Assembly: GCF_946227985.1 (NCBI RefSeq)
Contig: NZ_CAMKGL010000012.1
Span: forward strand, 62,001-126,000
Reading direction: 5' to 3'
DNA length: 64,000 nucleotides
Source of the DNA: Serratia quinivorans
GTDB taxonomy: Bacteria > Pseudomonadota > Gammaproteobacteria > Enterobacterales > Enterobacteriaceae
In this document: positions 37,844 through 46,466 of the stretch, in pieces
Numbering within the stretch: the stretch's first letter is position 1
Layout of the letters: each line of letters begins with the position of its first letter
The notes under the pieces: generated by a model
Databases searched by the model: none
What the model was told of the DNA's origin: nothing
What the model saw: the letters and a program-made list of their open reading frames with translations, nothing else
Position numbers and translations under genes: made by a program

Positions 37844-39508
37844 TTAGTTAACCTGGCACCAGTTATGCTGTTTCACGATCCCCCCGTCCGGCGAGGTATA
37901 GCCGATACAGCCCAGAATACTGTCGAACAGTTTCTCGTGGAAGACCGGCGTTTTCGCCTGCTGCAGCGCTTTTAACTGATTGAATGCCGCCTGATGGTCA
38001 GGCTGGCTAAGAAACTTGTCAGATGCCCAAACCATAATAGGAATGGTGCGCTGCGCCTGCGGTGCATGGTCACGCGGGGTACCGTGGAAATGCATATTTT
38101 CCGAGATCGACTCGCCGTGATCCGAGGAATAAAACACGATGGCATTACGATTACGCATCTGGTTAAAAACCTGCTCAAGGACGTAATCGGTATACAGCAG
38201 GCTATTGTCGTAAGAGTTAATCATTGATTGCGTAGAGCAAGTATCATCAATACCCTGACATTCCGGCTGGTAACGGGCAAAAGCACGAGGATAACGTTCA
38301 GTGTACATATAGTGCGAGCCCTTGGTATGCAGGATCACCAAATGCTTGCCCTGCGGGTGGCGGTCTAACGAATCTTTTAACTCGTCAATCAGCGCAATAT
38401 CATCCACAGGTTTACCGGCATTACGTTTTTCCGCCTGAATACTTTCTCTCAACTCATAATCATCCGCCTGGGTTTTGTTATAAAACCAGGCCTCGCTCTG
38501 CATTGAAAACAGTTCAGAGGAAAAACCCTGCTTTTTCAGCACGGAAAATACGTTCATTTCCTTCAGGGTTCGTTCCGGCGCTTCTGACGCGCCACCTTCA
38601 CGCACGAACATACAACGTAACGAGAGTTTGGTTGAGGTATCGCAGGAATAGCCCTGCAGCACCGCAAGATTGCTCTCCTTATCCAGATTAGGCGTGTTGT
38701 CGCGTTGGTAGCCATAAATGCCCATGTGATCGCGTCTGGCGCTTTCACCAATCACAAACACCACGTACAGATCGTTCACGTCTTTTGGCGGTTGATAGGT
38801 AAAGTGCGCCGCGGGATCAAACAGATTACGGCTGTCTTCTGCCTGGCTGTAAGAGCTGTAGGTAAACAACCCCAAGGCAGAGAGCCAGTTGGATGGCGAA
38901 TAACTGCCGGCCACCACCCCACCATAACTGGCCATCAACTGATTGCTTTCCCGATCGTGACGATCCTGTACCTGCCCCATTAGCTTCAGGGGTAGCCAGC
39001 ACAGCAGTGCGGCACTCAGCATAATGCCGCCCTTCTTGCACCACGCCCAGCCGTTGCCTTTCTTATAAGTAGCTTCGTGCATCGGGGCCAGCCAAATAAG
39101 TAGCATCGGCAACAGGCTCACCAGCAGCACCCACACGGCAAAATGCCAGCCTACCGACTCTCTGGACAAATCAACGTCAGTGGTCATCACCGCCGCCAGA
39201 ATGCCGTAGCCAATATCAACGTGGAATAACACCATGTAGTAGCTGGCGGCAACCGAACTCAACACCAATAACGATGCCAAAACACGGAACAACCTGCGCC
39301 CCAAAAACGAGATCAGCAGCGTGATAAAACACACCAGGCAGAAGGCTGCGAGCACCTCAATGCCGATCGACAAGGCGTTGTCATAATGAAGTTGCTGATA
39401 GCGGCGGTAAAATATGGGGATATTGAGCAACACACCGAGATAAAAAGCGATAAAGAAAGAGACCTGTAACTGGGTCCAGCGTCGGAACTTCTGCATTATT
39501 GATACCAT
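37844..39508 (-). CDS. eptB: Kdo(II)-lipid A phosphoethanolamine transferase EptB
   Basis: This protein of about 554 residues has five N-terminal transmembrane helices and a periplasmic sulfatase-fold domain. It aligns with E. coli EptB rather than EptA or CptA: SYGGVVA.SY.PSNWLSALGL, YSCDT.TKLSLRCMFVR.GGA with the catalytic Thr region, LHTKGSH, SSDHGES, and GCIGYTSPDGGI...NWC. It adds phosphoethanolamine to the outer Kdo of LPS, raising resistance to cationic peptides. The start is uncertain (in-frame TTG 39517, ATG 39508, ATG 39496); none has a strong ribosome site. Confidence 0.92.
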   Translation of the reverse strand: MVSIMQKFRRWTQLQVSFFIAFYLGVLLNIPIFYRRYQQLHYDNALSIGIEVLAAFCLVCFITLLISFLGRRLFRVLASLLVLSSVAASYYMVLFHVDIGYGILAAVMTTDVDLSRESVGWHFAVWVLLVSLLPMLLIWLAPMHEATYKKGNGWAWCKKGGIMLSAALLCWLPLKLMGQVQDRHDRESNQLMASYGGVVAGSYSPSNWLSALGLFTYSSYSQAEDSRNLFDPAAHFTYQPPKDVNDLYVVFVIGESARRDHMGIYGYQRDNTPNLDKESNLAVLQGYSCDTSTKLSLRCMFVREGGASEAPERTLKEMNVFSVLKKQGFSSELFSMQSEAWFYNKTQADDYELRESIQAEKRNAGKPVDDIALIDELKDSLDRHPQGKHLVILHTKGSHYMYTERYPRAFARYQPECQGIDDTCSTQSMINSYDNSLLYTDYVLEQVFNQMRNRNAIVFYSSDHGESISENMHFHGTPRDHAPQAQRTIPIMVWASDKFLSQPDHQAAFNQLKALQQAKTPVFHEKLFDSILGCIGYTSPDGGIVKQHNWCQVN

Positions 39509-39726
39509 TCTTGCCAAAGTGAATTCATAACCCTTGCCAGATACAGGTTATTATTGAGAGTTTTCTCTCTCCTGCTGCTGGAATGGTTATCTGACAGGTA
39601 ATTTAGGCAGGCGTTGCCGCGGCGGGTGAAATTAATGCTGTTATGATGTAACAATTCATGTGTGGCGATTTTTAGCTTATTTCCAGTAACGGCAGTATCC
39701 GACCACCGTTACTGGAAGAGCCCATT

Positions 39727-41088
39727 TTATGGCGTCTGCGGTTGCTCATTGGCCACGGCAGTTTTCGCTGGCTCCGCCGCCTGATTTTCTTCGCGGTACT
39801 TTTGCTTATCCCAGGCGCGGAAGAACGGATAGTAAATTGCCATTGAAATCAGCAAATTGACCACCTGGATCACCGTTCCTGAAATATGGCCGCCGGTTGC
39901 CAGATAACCACTAATGAAAATCGGCGTGGTGAACGGCAAGGCAATGCCAACCGGAGGTGTCACCAGCCCGGTGGCCATCGCGCTGTAGGTCACAATCACC
40001 AGCACCACCGGGGTCAGGATAAACGGCAGGAAGAAGTACGGGTTCATCACCAAGGGGATGCCGAACACCATGGGTTCACTGATGTTGAACAGACAACCCG
40101 GCGCAGCGATTTTCCCCAACTGTTTCATCTGGGCGCTACGGCTGCGCAACAGCATAAAGATCACCAGCCCCAACAGGGCTCCCGTCCCGCCGGGGGCAAT
40201 CCAGAGGTCGTAGAATTGCTGGGTGATAATGTGCGGGATCGGCTGATTGGTCTGAAACGCCACCAGGTTTTCAGACATATTCGCCAGCCACACCGGTTGA
40301 ATAAACACCAGTACGATGGCGTCGCCATGCAGCCCCAGCGTCCACAGCAGACCTATCAGAATGACCGAGAAAATCATCCCGGGAAGTGTCCCACCCACGT
40401 GATGCATCGGAATGCCGATAAGCGTAGCGATCATGGTGTTGATATCGCCAAACGGCGTAGCCTCAACAATCAAACGCAGCAGCAAAATCACTGCCAGCGC
40501 GCAGAACCCCGGGATCAGGGCCAGGAAGGATTTGGCTACCGCCGGCGGCACCCCTTCCGGCATGTTGATCACCAGATTACGGTTATGCACAAAACGGTAA
40601 ATTTCCGTCGATAACAGCGCCACTACAATCGCCACAAACAGCCCCTGGCTACCGATAAAATTCATCGGCAGCACGCCTTTAACAATTTGCTCTGCGGCCC
40701 CTTTCACCGGTGCAAACAGCGTATGCTGAGGAATGGTCATGATAAACGCCACCAGCGAAACCGCACCGGTACTGAGCGGATCCATCCCACGGTATTTTTC
40801 CGCCAGCCGGTAGGCAATGCCAAAGCTGGAGATTATCGCCATGATGTCGTAGGTCGCCTTGACCGGGTACAGTAGTTTATCTCGCCACGCTGCGCCAAAT
40901 ACCTCGCCCATCAGATTGGCGTAGCTGGGGATCGGTAAGTAAGCGAAAATCAGGAAAAATGACCCGATTAACATAAACGGCATGTTGAGAATTATGCCGT
41001 CCCGCACCGACAGAATATGTTTTTGCCCGGCAATTTTTAACGCCGTCGGCAACACGTAACGTTCCAGAATGCTATTTAAACCCGCCAT
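39727..41088 (-). CDS. PTS EIIC, lactose/cellobiose/diacetylchitobiose family
   Basis: This 453-residue polytopic membrane component forms the sugar channel of a PTS. Family features include SVRDGIILNMPFMLIGSFFLI near the start, the GxxG-rich core, and FNISEPMVFGIPLVMNPYFFLPFI, which holds the conserved Glu used for sugar binding. GGGGGG precedes a double ATG; the second (41088) has the better spacing. It is the last gene of a IIB-IIA-GH4-IIC operon, so the substrate should be a beta-diglucoside such as cellobiose. Confidence 0.9.
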   Translation of the reverse strand: MAGLNSILERYVLPTALKIAGQKHILSVRDGIILNMPFMLIGSFFLIFAYLPIPSYANLMGEVFGAAWRDKLLYPVKATYDIMAIISSFGIAYRLAEKYRGMDPLSTGAVSLVAFIMTIPQHTLFAPVKGAAEQIVKGVLPMNFIGSQGLFVAIVVALLSTEIYRFVHNRNLVINMPEGVPPAVAKSFLALIPGFCALAVILLLRLIVEATPFGDINTMIATLIGIPMHHVGGTLPGMIFSVILIGLLWTLGLHGDAIVLVFIQPVWLANMSENLVAFQTNQPIPHIITQQFYDLWIAPGGTGALLGLVIFMLLRSRSAQMKQLGKIAAPGCLFNISEPMVFGIPLVMNPYFFLPFILTPVVLVIVTYSAMATGLVTPPVGIALPFTTPIFISGYLATGGHISGTVIQVVNLLISMAIYYPFFRAWDKQKYREENQAAEPAKTAVANEQPQTP

Positions 41089-41143
41089 CATCCCCCCTGC
41101 CCGGCAAAGCCGGCTGTCGTGATTGTTATTATGGAATATCGAC

Positions 41144-42445
41144 TTAATTAAACTGCGGTAGATAGGCCTGGTTCAGCCTCAACACTTCGTCCAGCAAGGG
41201 TTGCGCAATGCCGACACCGCCAATCAACGGGTTCACCACCAGCGCTAACAGCGCACTCTGACGATCGCCATGCACCGCCGCCTCTATGGTCAGGCGTTCA
41301 AAATCTTTAACCTGTTGAGTCAGTCCGTTCATGGCCAGTGGCAACGGGCCGAAGCTCAGCGGATGCGCGCCCAGTGCATCGATCACACAGTTGGTTTCAA
41401 TGACCGCATCATCGGGCAAGCCCTGAATCGCACCGTTATTGCGAGTATTCACCACTAACACCTTGCCGCTGTTATTGTGAATTGCGCGGATCAATTCGAC
41501 CGCCACCTCAGAATAGAAGGCACCCCCGCGGAAACTCAGTTGCTCCGGTTTTTTATCCAGCGTCGGATCGGCATATAAGGCAAATAACTCCGCTTCCACC
41601 TTCATCACCTGCTCGGCACGGGTGCCCTGTGCAGCAGCCGCTTCCAGCTCTTCTTCCAGCATGCCGGCGGTCTGATAAAAATAGCGATGATACGGACAAG
41701 GGATTGCCCCCAGTGCCTGCAGAAATGCCGGTGGCCACGGCAGGTCTTTGATGTTGTTCATCGACAGCGTTTCGCCATTGCTTAACATTTCCAGCACTTT
41801 GGCGGTCACATCCTTACCGCTTTGTGTCACCTGATGCACCCACACCATATGGTTCAGCCCGGCAAACCGCAGGTCTACCTGATCGTGCGGCGCTTTCAGC
41901 ATATCGGCGATCATGTGATGCATGGTGATCGGCACGTTGCACAACCCAATAATCTTCGCCTTGCTGTAACGTGAAACCGCTTCGGTAACGATCCCCGCCG
42001 GGTTAGTGAAGTTGATAATCCAGGCATCCGGCGCCACCGCCTCCACCACGCGTGCCACCTCCAGCATCACCGGAATGGTGCGCAACGCCTTGGCAAAACC
42101 GCCGACACCGGTGGTTTCCTGGCCCAGTCGCTGGTATTTCAGCCCCAGACGCTCATCGGCGGCGCGGGCGGCCAGTTGCCCCACTCGCAGTTGAGTCAGC
42201 ACAAAGCTGGCACCGCGAATGGCCGGTTCCAGCGTGAAATGCACCGAAACCACTACCTGCTCCAGCCCATTGCGCTTGAGCATTCTTTTGGTCAACTCCG
42301 CAATGATGCCCACTTTCTCACGGCCGGATTCCACATCAACCAGTGCCAGTTCGGTTAACGGCACATCCTGATAATGCGCAATCAATCCTTCGACCAACTC
42401 CGGCGTGTAGCTGCTGCCCCCGCCTATTACGGTGATTTTAGTCAT
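41144..42445 (-). CDS. 6-phospho-beta-glucosidase, glycoside hydrolase family 4
   Basis: This 433-residue GH4 enzyme uses NAD+ and a divalent metal to open 6-phospho-beta-glucosides by oxidation-elimination. The NAD loop is ITVIGGGSSYTPE (residues 4-16). Metal ligands are Cys169 in GLCNVP and His199 in GLNHM, and INFTNPAG binds the phosphosugar. The start overlaps the IIA gene by 8 bases, showing a true operon. It resembles ChbF/CelF-type enzymes; whether the natural substrate is cellobiose, another glucoside or chitobiose phosphate cannot be told here. Confidence 0.93.
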   Translation of the reverse strand: MTKITVIGGGSSYTPELVEGLIAHYQDVPLTELALVDVESGREKVGIIAELTKRMLKRNGLEQVVVSVHFTLEPAIRGASFVLTQLRVGQLAARAADERLGLKYQRLGQETTGVGGFAKALRTIPVMLEVARVVEAVAPDAWIINFTNPAGIVTEAVSRYSKAKIIGLCNVPITMHHMIADMLKAPHDQVDLRFAGLNHMVWVHQVTQSGKDVTAKVLEMLSNGETLSMNNIKDLPWPPAFLQALGAIPCPYHRYFYQTAGMLEEELEAAAAQGTRAEQVMKVEAELFALYADPTLDKKPEQLSFRGGAFYSEVAVELIRAIHNNSGKVLVVNTRNNGAIQGLPDDAVIETNCVIDALGAHPLSFGPLPLAMNGLTQQVKDFERLTIEAAVHGDRQSALLALVVNPLIGGVGIAQPLLDEVLRLNQAYLPQFN

Positions 42446-42761
42446 TGCCTGCCCCCTGGGGTAAACGACGATAAAGTTCGATCATGTCAGTGGCCAGATC
42501 CTGGATCAGCATCGCATTCATCAAATGATCCTGCGCGTGCACCAAAATTAAACTGACCGGTACCCTTCCACAGCCTTCATCCATACCAATCAGCGCCGTC
42601 TGCATACTATGTGCCCGGCCAATACCGGCCTTCGCCTCTTCCAGCCTGGCGCTGGCGGCTTCAAACTCACCGCGACGCGCCAACTGCAATGCAGAAAGCA
42701 GCGAGCTACGCGCACTACCGGCATGAACCAGCAATTCCATTACGCTAGTTTCCAAATCCAT
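42438..42761 (-). CDS. PTS EIIA, lactose/cellobiose family
   Basis: This 107-residue, all-helical protein is the phosphate acceptor from HPr. The signature is VSLILVHAQDHLMNAM, with His75 as phosphorylation site and Asp78 as trimer metal ligand. GGGGGAGG lies before a double ATG; the second (42761) is taken as start. It overlaps the downstream GH4 gene by 8 bases and follows the IIB gene after a 114-bp gap that includes an imperfect hairpin. Confidence 0.9.
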   Translation of the reverse strand: MDLETSVMELLVHAGSARSSLLSALQLARRGEFEAASARLEEAKAGIGRAHSMQTALIGMDEGCGRVPVSLILVHAQDHLMNAMLIQDLATDMIELYRRLPQGAGND

Positions 42762-42875
42762 CATTACCTCCCCCGGCCTGATTCCAGACACGGCGATCCC
42801 ACCGCGGGTTAATAAAAAAGCCCGTGGTAAATCAATAAATAAATGAATATAGGGAACGGCGTCCCCAGAATGTTA

Positions 42876-43181
42876 TCAGCCCAGCAGGCTAAGCGCCTTG
42901 TCCAGCACCTTATCGCCGCGCATGGTGCCGTAATCCATCATGTCAATAACCGCCACGGCTTTTCCCAATGGTGCCGCCAGTTCGGCCAGCCGCGCATGTT
43001 CATATTTCACCTGCGGCCCCAACAGGACAATGTCTGCCCGCCCCAGGATGCGTTCAAAATCTGCCACCGGAACGGCTTCGATCTCGATATCCAGCGCCCG
43101 TTTTTGCGCTTCGTTTTTCATTTTTTGTACCAACATGCTGGTCGACATTCCTGCCGCGCAGCATAAGACGATTGTTTGCAT
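42876..43181 (-). CDS. PTS EIIB, lactose/cellobiose family
   Basis: This 101-residue cytoplasmic domain has the phosphocysteine loop CAAGMSTSMLV, with Cys8 as the phosphorylated residue, and the rest of the IIB fold (DIVLLGPQVKYEHARL, VAVIDMMDYGTMRGDKVL). It receives phosphate from IIA and passes it to the sugar in IIC. It is the first gene of the operon, so the promoter lies in the 403-bp gap shared with the divergent regulator, where twin palindromes are found. Confidence 0.92.
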   Translation of the reverse strand: MQTIVLCCAAGMSTSMLVQKMKNEAQKRALDIEIEAVPVADFERILGRADIVLLGPQVKYEHARLAELAAPLGKAVAVIDMMDYGTMRGDKVLDKALSLLG

Positions 43182-43326
43182 TTTTCAGTGTCCCGGTTGT
43201 TAGCCACCACGGCTGTTCAAATATAAAACAGCGCTGTAACACGCTTGTAAATACCTTAGAACTATACGATTTGATTATGCTTTTCACTTAATCATTTAAA
43301 AACAATAAGTTAACATTAAATTATTA

Positions 43327-43341
43327 TGAAAATTTTTTTCA
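43327..43341. promoter_or_regulatory. Candidate operator 1 (near-perfect palindrome)
   Basis: TGAAAATTTTTTTCA is a 15-mer palindrome with one asymmetric position. It lies on the side facing the PTS operon and has the TGAAA...TTTCA form often bound by RpiR-family regulators. Confidence 0.6.
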
Positions 43342-43471
43342 ACACTGTGACCGGCGATCGAATTTTTGGTTCGCAAATTGAAATACTTCTTTTAAATCGT
43401 TTAAAAACAAAAGGATAAAAATACAACGAATCAACGCTGAGATGGGTGTCGTGTTTTACAACACTGTGCAT

Positions 43472-43486
43472 TGAAAATTATTTTCA
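43472..43486. promoter_or_regulatory. Candidate operator 2 (perfect palindrome)
   Basis: TGAAAATTATTTTCA is a perfect odd palindrome and differs from operator 1 at one base. It lies 99 bases before the regulator start, so it may mediate autoregulation. Confidence 0.6.
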
Positions 43487-43584
43487 TTGATTTATTCTGC
43501 CGGTCAGGGCTTTATAGCGTGCGAAAAACAGGCTAGTTTGAAGCACCGGGCATCGGTTGGCATAACAGAAGGGACACTGCAGTT

Positions 43585-44727
43585 ATGGATCTCGTTTACC
43601 ACATTCAGTTCCGTCAGGATCCGTTCAACCGGCAGGAGGCAAAAATTGCCCGAACCATCCTGGACAATCCCGGATTCACTTCAACCGCGACTATCGAACA
43701 GTTGGCAGAACGGGCCGGCGTCAGTACCGAGATCGTTGCCCATTTTGCCCAGTCTCTTGGTTGTCAGGATCTTAACGACTTTATCTCGTTGATGCGCACA
43801 CAGCCTGTACCGGTAACCCCGCCAGCAGCCGTGGCGCAACCGGTACTGGGCGGCATGGATATCGCCTTCGCTTCCGCCGCCGGTATCGGCAAACTGCCCG
43901 GTGTCAGCCCCACGGCGTTGAGTCGCTTCGCCAAATCCATCGGTTGTGAAGATATCGGCGATATCGTCTATCAAATCCGCGCGCGGCAAAACCAACTCAG
44001 CCAGCAGGAAGCCAAGGTTGCACAGGCCATTTTGGACGATATCGCCTTCGCCTCTTCCGCGACCATAGAGCTGCTGGCCAGTCAGGCAGGGGTCAGCCCG
44101 GCAACCATCACCCGTTTCGCCAAAACCATAGGTTGTGATGATATTCGCGATCTGCGCATGAAACTGGCGCAGGCCAGCGTCAGTGGATCACGCTATTTGA
44201 CTGCCCAAACGACGCCCAATGGGCCACCTCGTTTGTGGCTGCAACGCGTCAATGACGTGGAAACCACGCTGCATCAACAGCTGCAACAGGTAGAACATTC
44301 GGCATTAATCGACGCCAGCCAACAGATAAGCCAGTGCAAAAGCGTGCATATTTTTGGCGTAAACAGCATGGCGTTGTACGTCAACGAGCTGCAACAACGC
44401 CTGGTGGGTTTGGGCTATCCCGCTTTTGCCTGCCAGGATGCGGCACTCATGCGCATGACGGCCTCCACCCTGAGTACGCAACAGTGTGTGATACTGCTCT
44501 CGCTGAGTGGGGAAAATACCGACTTGCTCAATGCCGCCAAGCTGGCCGGCGCCACCGGCGCTTATCGCATCGCGTTGACCCCAGCAGGCAGCACTCTGGC
44601 ATCACTGGCAGATAGGGTCTTGCCCCTGAGTGGTGGGAGTGCAGCACGCTACGGGTTGATGCTGACTCTGGATCTATTGCTGGCTCAGTTGCTGCCAGAA
44701 AGCCTCGGTGCGCAAGCGGAAGATTAA
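43585..44727 (+). CDS. RpiR-family regulator with three HTH repeats and a SIS domain
   Basis: RpiR regulators normally have one 77-residue HTH and a SIS sugar-phosphate domain, about 280 residues in all. This one has 380. Three related segments are seen: residues 14-72, 91-134 (lacking the first helix) and 138-197. All share a core like ...GVSxxxxxRFAKxxGCxDIxD. The third is the best HTH; in the first the RF of the recognition helix is HF. A SIS domain (CKSVHIFGVNSMALY... ILLSLSGENTDLL) covers about 240-370. It is divergent from the PTS operon, its likely target. Confidence 0.88.
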   Translation: MDLVYHIQFRQDPFNRQEAKIARTILDNPGFTSTATIEQLAERAGVSTEIVAHFAQSLGCQDLNDFISLMRTQPVPVTPPAAVAQPVLGGMDIAFASAAGIGKLPGVSPTALSRFAKSIGCEDIGDIVYQIRARQNQLSQQEAKVAQAILDDIAFASSATIELLASQAGVSPATITRFAKTIGCDDIRDLRMKLAQASVSGSRYLTAQTTPNGPPRLWLQRVNDVETTLHQQLQQVEHSALIDASQQISQCKSVHIFGVNSMALYVNELQQRLVGLGYPAFACQDAALMRMTASTLSTQQCVILLSLSGENTDLLNAAKLAGATGAYRIALTPAGSTLASLADRVLPLSGGSAARYGLMLTLDLLLAQLLPESLGAQAED

Positions 44728-44943
44728 ATCCGCAAAACACCCCTTAACTATGGCTATCACCTGAGGATTTTCCTAATTAGCCATCCAGATTGCTACTGCC
44801 TATTGATGGGAATAATCTTACTACGTTATCGTTAACATTCCACTTAGGTAGCGACCTAAGTGAAATTTGTACGACTTTAATTTTTATATGGCTTCTCTGC
44901 CAGCTTCGGCTGGCACTTTAAATTTCATCAGCGGTAAAATTCC

Positions 44944-45174
44944 ATGATCGATTATTCCCTTTACGGTCTCAACGATAGAGATATCGAGACGTACCGTGAA
45001 CAAATTTACAGCCTGCTCGGCAAGGGCGTCATTCAGGTGCTCTCCGCCAACAAGGCCATCAGCAAACAAAGTATTCTCGCCTATCTGATCAAAGAGATCG
45101 AAACACAACCCGATGACCATTGCCAAAAGCTGCACAGGGCGGCAATTGAAGTCATTGGCGTCACTGGCCGCTAA
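44944..45174 (+). CDS. YmgB/AriR-family small regulator
   Basis: This 76-residue helical protein resembles the E. coli YmgB (AriR)/YmgA/YcgZ group, small connectors of biofilm, acid resistance and the Rcs pathway. The alignable core is IYSLLGKGVIQVLSANKAISKQSILAYLIKEIETQ, with a C-terminal helix RAAIEVIGV. The ATG at 44944 has a GCGGT ribosome site of middling strength. A small membrane-protein gene follows after 8 bases, so the two form an operon. Confidence 0.75.
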   Translation: MIDYSLYGLNDRDIETYREQIYSLLGKGVIQVLSANKAISKQSILAYLIKEIETQPDDHCQKLHRAAIEVIGVTGR

Positions 45175-45182
45175 GGAACTGC

Positions 45183-45290
45183 ATGCGAAAATCGGATCTA
45201 TGCACCATCATCTCTATCATCGCCGTGGTGGCCCTGATGTGGGTGGCGAACTGTAGCGCTGATCTAGCCCCGCCGTTTGGCATTCACTAA
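45183..45290 (+). CDS. Small membrane protein (35 aa) downstream of the YmgB-like gene
   Basis: This 35-codon gene has AAGGA 5 bases before its ATG. The product has a basic start (MRKSD), one hydrophobic segment (LCTIISIIAVVALMWVA) and a short tail with one Cys. It could be an anchored peptide, or the segment could act as a signal sequence. It is probably cotranscribed with the preceding gene. It is not recognised. Confidence 0.6.
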   Translation: MRKSDLCTIISIIAVVALMWVANCSADLAPPFGIH

Positions 45291-45453
45291 TGCGGCCAGG
45301 CCTTAGGGAGAAATAGATAACAGCAGCCCCGGCTCCATCGCCGGGTATTGCGCCAGGCCAGAATGATTGTTGTCGTTTGGGAGACTGTAAATTATTTGCG
45401 CACGAATAAAATAAAGGGATATCAGGAAGGTATGGCTCAGCGGGGAACAGGCA

Positions 45454-45476
45454 CAAAAAAACCGCCTTCCGGCGGT
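45454..45476 (-). terminator. Terminator of the original tRNA-Leu gene
   Basis: On the minus strand the stem ACCGCC/GGCGGT is followed by T7. It lies 46 bases past the CCA end of the tRNA-Leu fragment, as expected for the former terminator of that gene. Confidence 0.85.
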
Positions 45477-45521
45477 CACGACATTACTGCTTATTGCTTG
45501 TTATTCTTGAATTTATTTTCC

Positions 45522-45576
45522 TGGTACCCGGGGCGGGACTTGAACCCGCACAGCCATAAGCCGAGGGATTTTAAAT
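45522..45576 (-). pseudogene. 3' fragment of tRNA-Leu(UAA): prophage attachment site
   Basis: On the minus strand these 55 nt read as a type-II tRNA-Leu from its anticodon loop (ATTTAAAATCCCT) through the long variable arm, a T arm (GCGGGTTCAAGTCCCGC) and 3' CCGGGTACCA. The 5' half (acceptor 5' strand, D arm, 5' anticodon stem) is missing; identity stops at 45576. This is what remains when an element integrates in the 3' part of a tRNA gene and restores the intact copy at its other end. The loss of the 5' half places the element to the right. Confidence 0.88.
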
Positions 45577-45829
45577 TCATCGCTTACATATTAAAAAACA
45601 ATATGTTACGTAAAAAATCAGAACATGGATTAATAATCGTATACTTTAAATTCATATGGTTAGCTCATGGTTAACCGTTATCTTCTGAAATATTTAGAAC
45701 ATAAAAAAGCATAAGTTCATGATGCGGCGGGTGGGCGCCCCTTCACTGCTTTTCTCTCACCAAAGCAGCCGCATCCCTCAGCACACCTTTGTAAAGCGTA
45801 TTGCCCACAGTCTTTCGCTTCAACTGCAA

Positions 45830-45940
45830 TTAGTCGGTAATATTGAGGCGACTAACGTCCATACCATTGGCGATAAGATCGATCACCGCGGCACCAATCT
45901 CGTTGGCTATGAACATTGCGCGTTGTTCGTCAGTTTCCAT
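45830..45940 (-). CDS. Very small protein near the prophage end
   Basis: This 36-codon frame has an excellent ribosome site (GGGGAGG, 4 bases before ATG). The product is one amphipathic helix (METDEQRAMFIANEIGAAVIDLI) and a short tail. It lies between the tRNA-Leu fragment and gtrA, on the opposite strand to gtrA. Nothing similar is recognised. The rest of the 536-bp region from 45577 to 46112 shows no other supported gene. Confidence 0.5.
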   Translation of the reverse strand: METDEQRAMFIANEIGAAVIDLIANGMDVSRLNITD

Positions 45941-46112
45941 TGTTCCTCCCCATTGCTCTGTAAGCACGTATGTATTGTGTGCCACACGTTTCTGAAAAAC
46001 TCCACATTAATCATCAATACATAATGTTCTCATGTACATGGCCTAGAAAATTTTGCCTTCAGCATGACGCAGTGGCAAAATACAGTAAATCTAATTTTAA
46101 GAATTTTGCGCA

Positions 46113-46466
46113 TTGAATACTTTTTTACGTTATGCATCAGTAGGTGTGATGAACACCTGTGCTCATTGGGCTGTTTTTGCGCTCATGCTGCTTGGCGGCT
46201 CCTCACAGTCGATCTCTAACGTTGTTGCTTTCTGCATCGCAGTAACCATTTCATTCTTTGTAAACGCTAGGTGGACGTTCAAATCAGAGGCAACAACAAT
46301 CCGGTACGTGATGTATGTGCTGTTTATGGGCGGCATGGCATTCTTGGTAGGTTGGCTAGCAGACAAAATGGATGTAAAGCCAATTATTACACTGATTACT
46401 TTCTCTGCGGTAAGCCTAATATGTGGTTTCATTTACTCTAAATTTTTTGTATTCAAGGATGATTAA
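46113..46466 (+). CDS. gtrA: Bactoprenol-linked glucose flippase GtrA
   Basis: This 117-residue, four-helix membrane protein closely follows P22/Shigella-phage Gtr[54 protein letters not shown]. It moves undecaprenyl-phosphate-glucose to the periplasmic side for O-antigen modification. The start is TTG at 46113, fitting GtrA length; no ATG gives the full first helix. It overlaps gtrB by one base (TAATG). Confidence 0.92.
   Translation: MNTFLRYASVGVMNTCAHWAVFALMLLGGSSQSISNVVAFCIAVTISFFVNARWTFKSEATTIRYVMYVLFMGGMAFLVGWLADKMDVKPIITLITFSAVSLICGFIYSKFFVFKDD

Larger units (their letters stand above)
43182..43584. promoter_or_regulatory. Divergent control region between PTS operon and RpiR regulator
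   Basis: This 403-bp AT-rich gap holds no gene. It contains two copies of an inverted repeat, TGAAAATT[T/A]TTTTCA, at 43327-43341 and 43472-43486. There are two copies of CAACACTGTG at 43340-43349 and 43459-43468. Two near-identical 15-mers ATC[A/G]TTTAAAAACAA lie at 43291-43305 and 43396-43410. The layout suggests paired operators for the divergent units. Confidence 0.7.

Noticed and set aside
39886-40614. Plus-strand open frame of 242 codons
   Set aside because: It is antisense to the PTS IIC gene, with composition typical of a shadow frame.
45719-46024. Plus-strand frame of 101 codons near the prophage end
   Set aside because: It lacks a ribosome site and resembles nothing; the minus-strand 36-codon frame at 45830-45940 has a far better start signal.
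45577-46112. Search for an integrase or excisionase next to the attachment fragment
   Set aside because: No such frame is present; the integrase is expected at the other end of the prophage.
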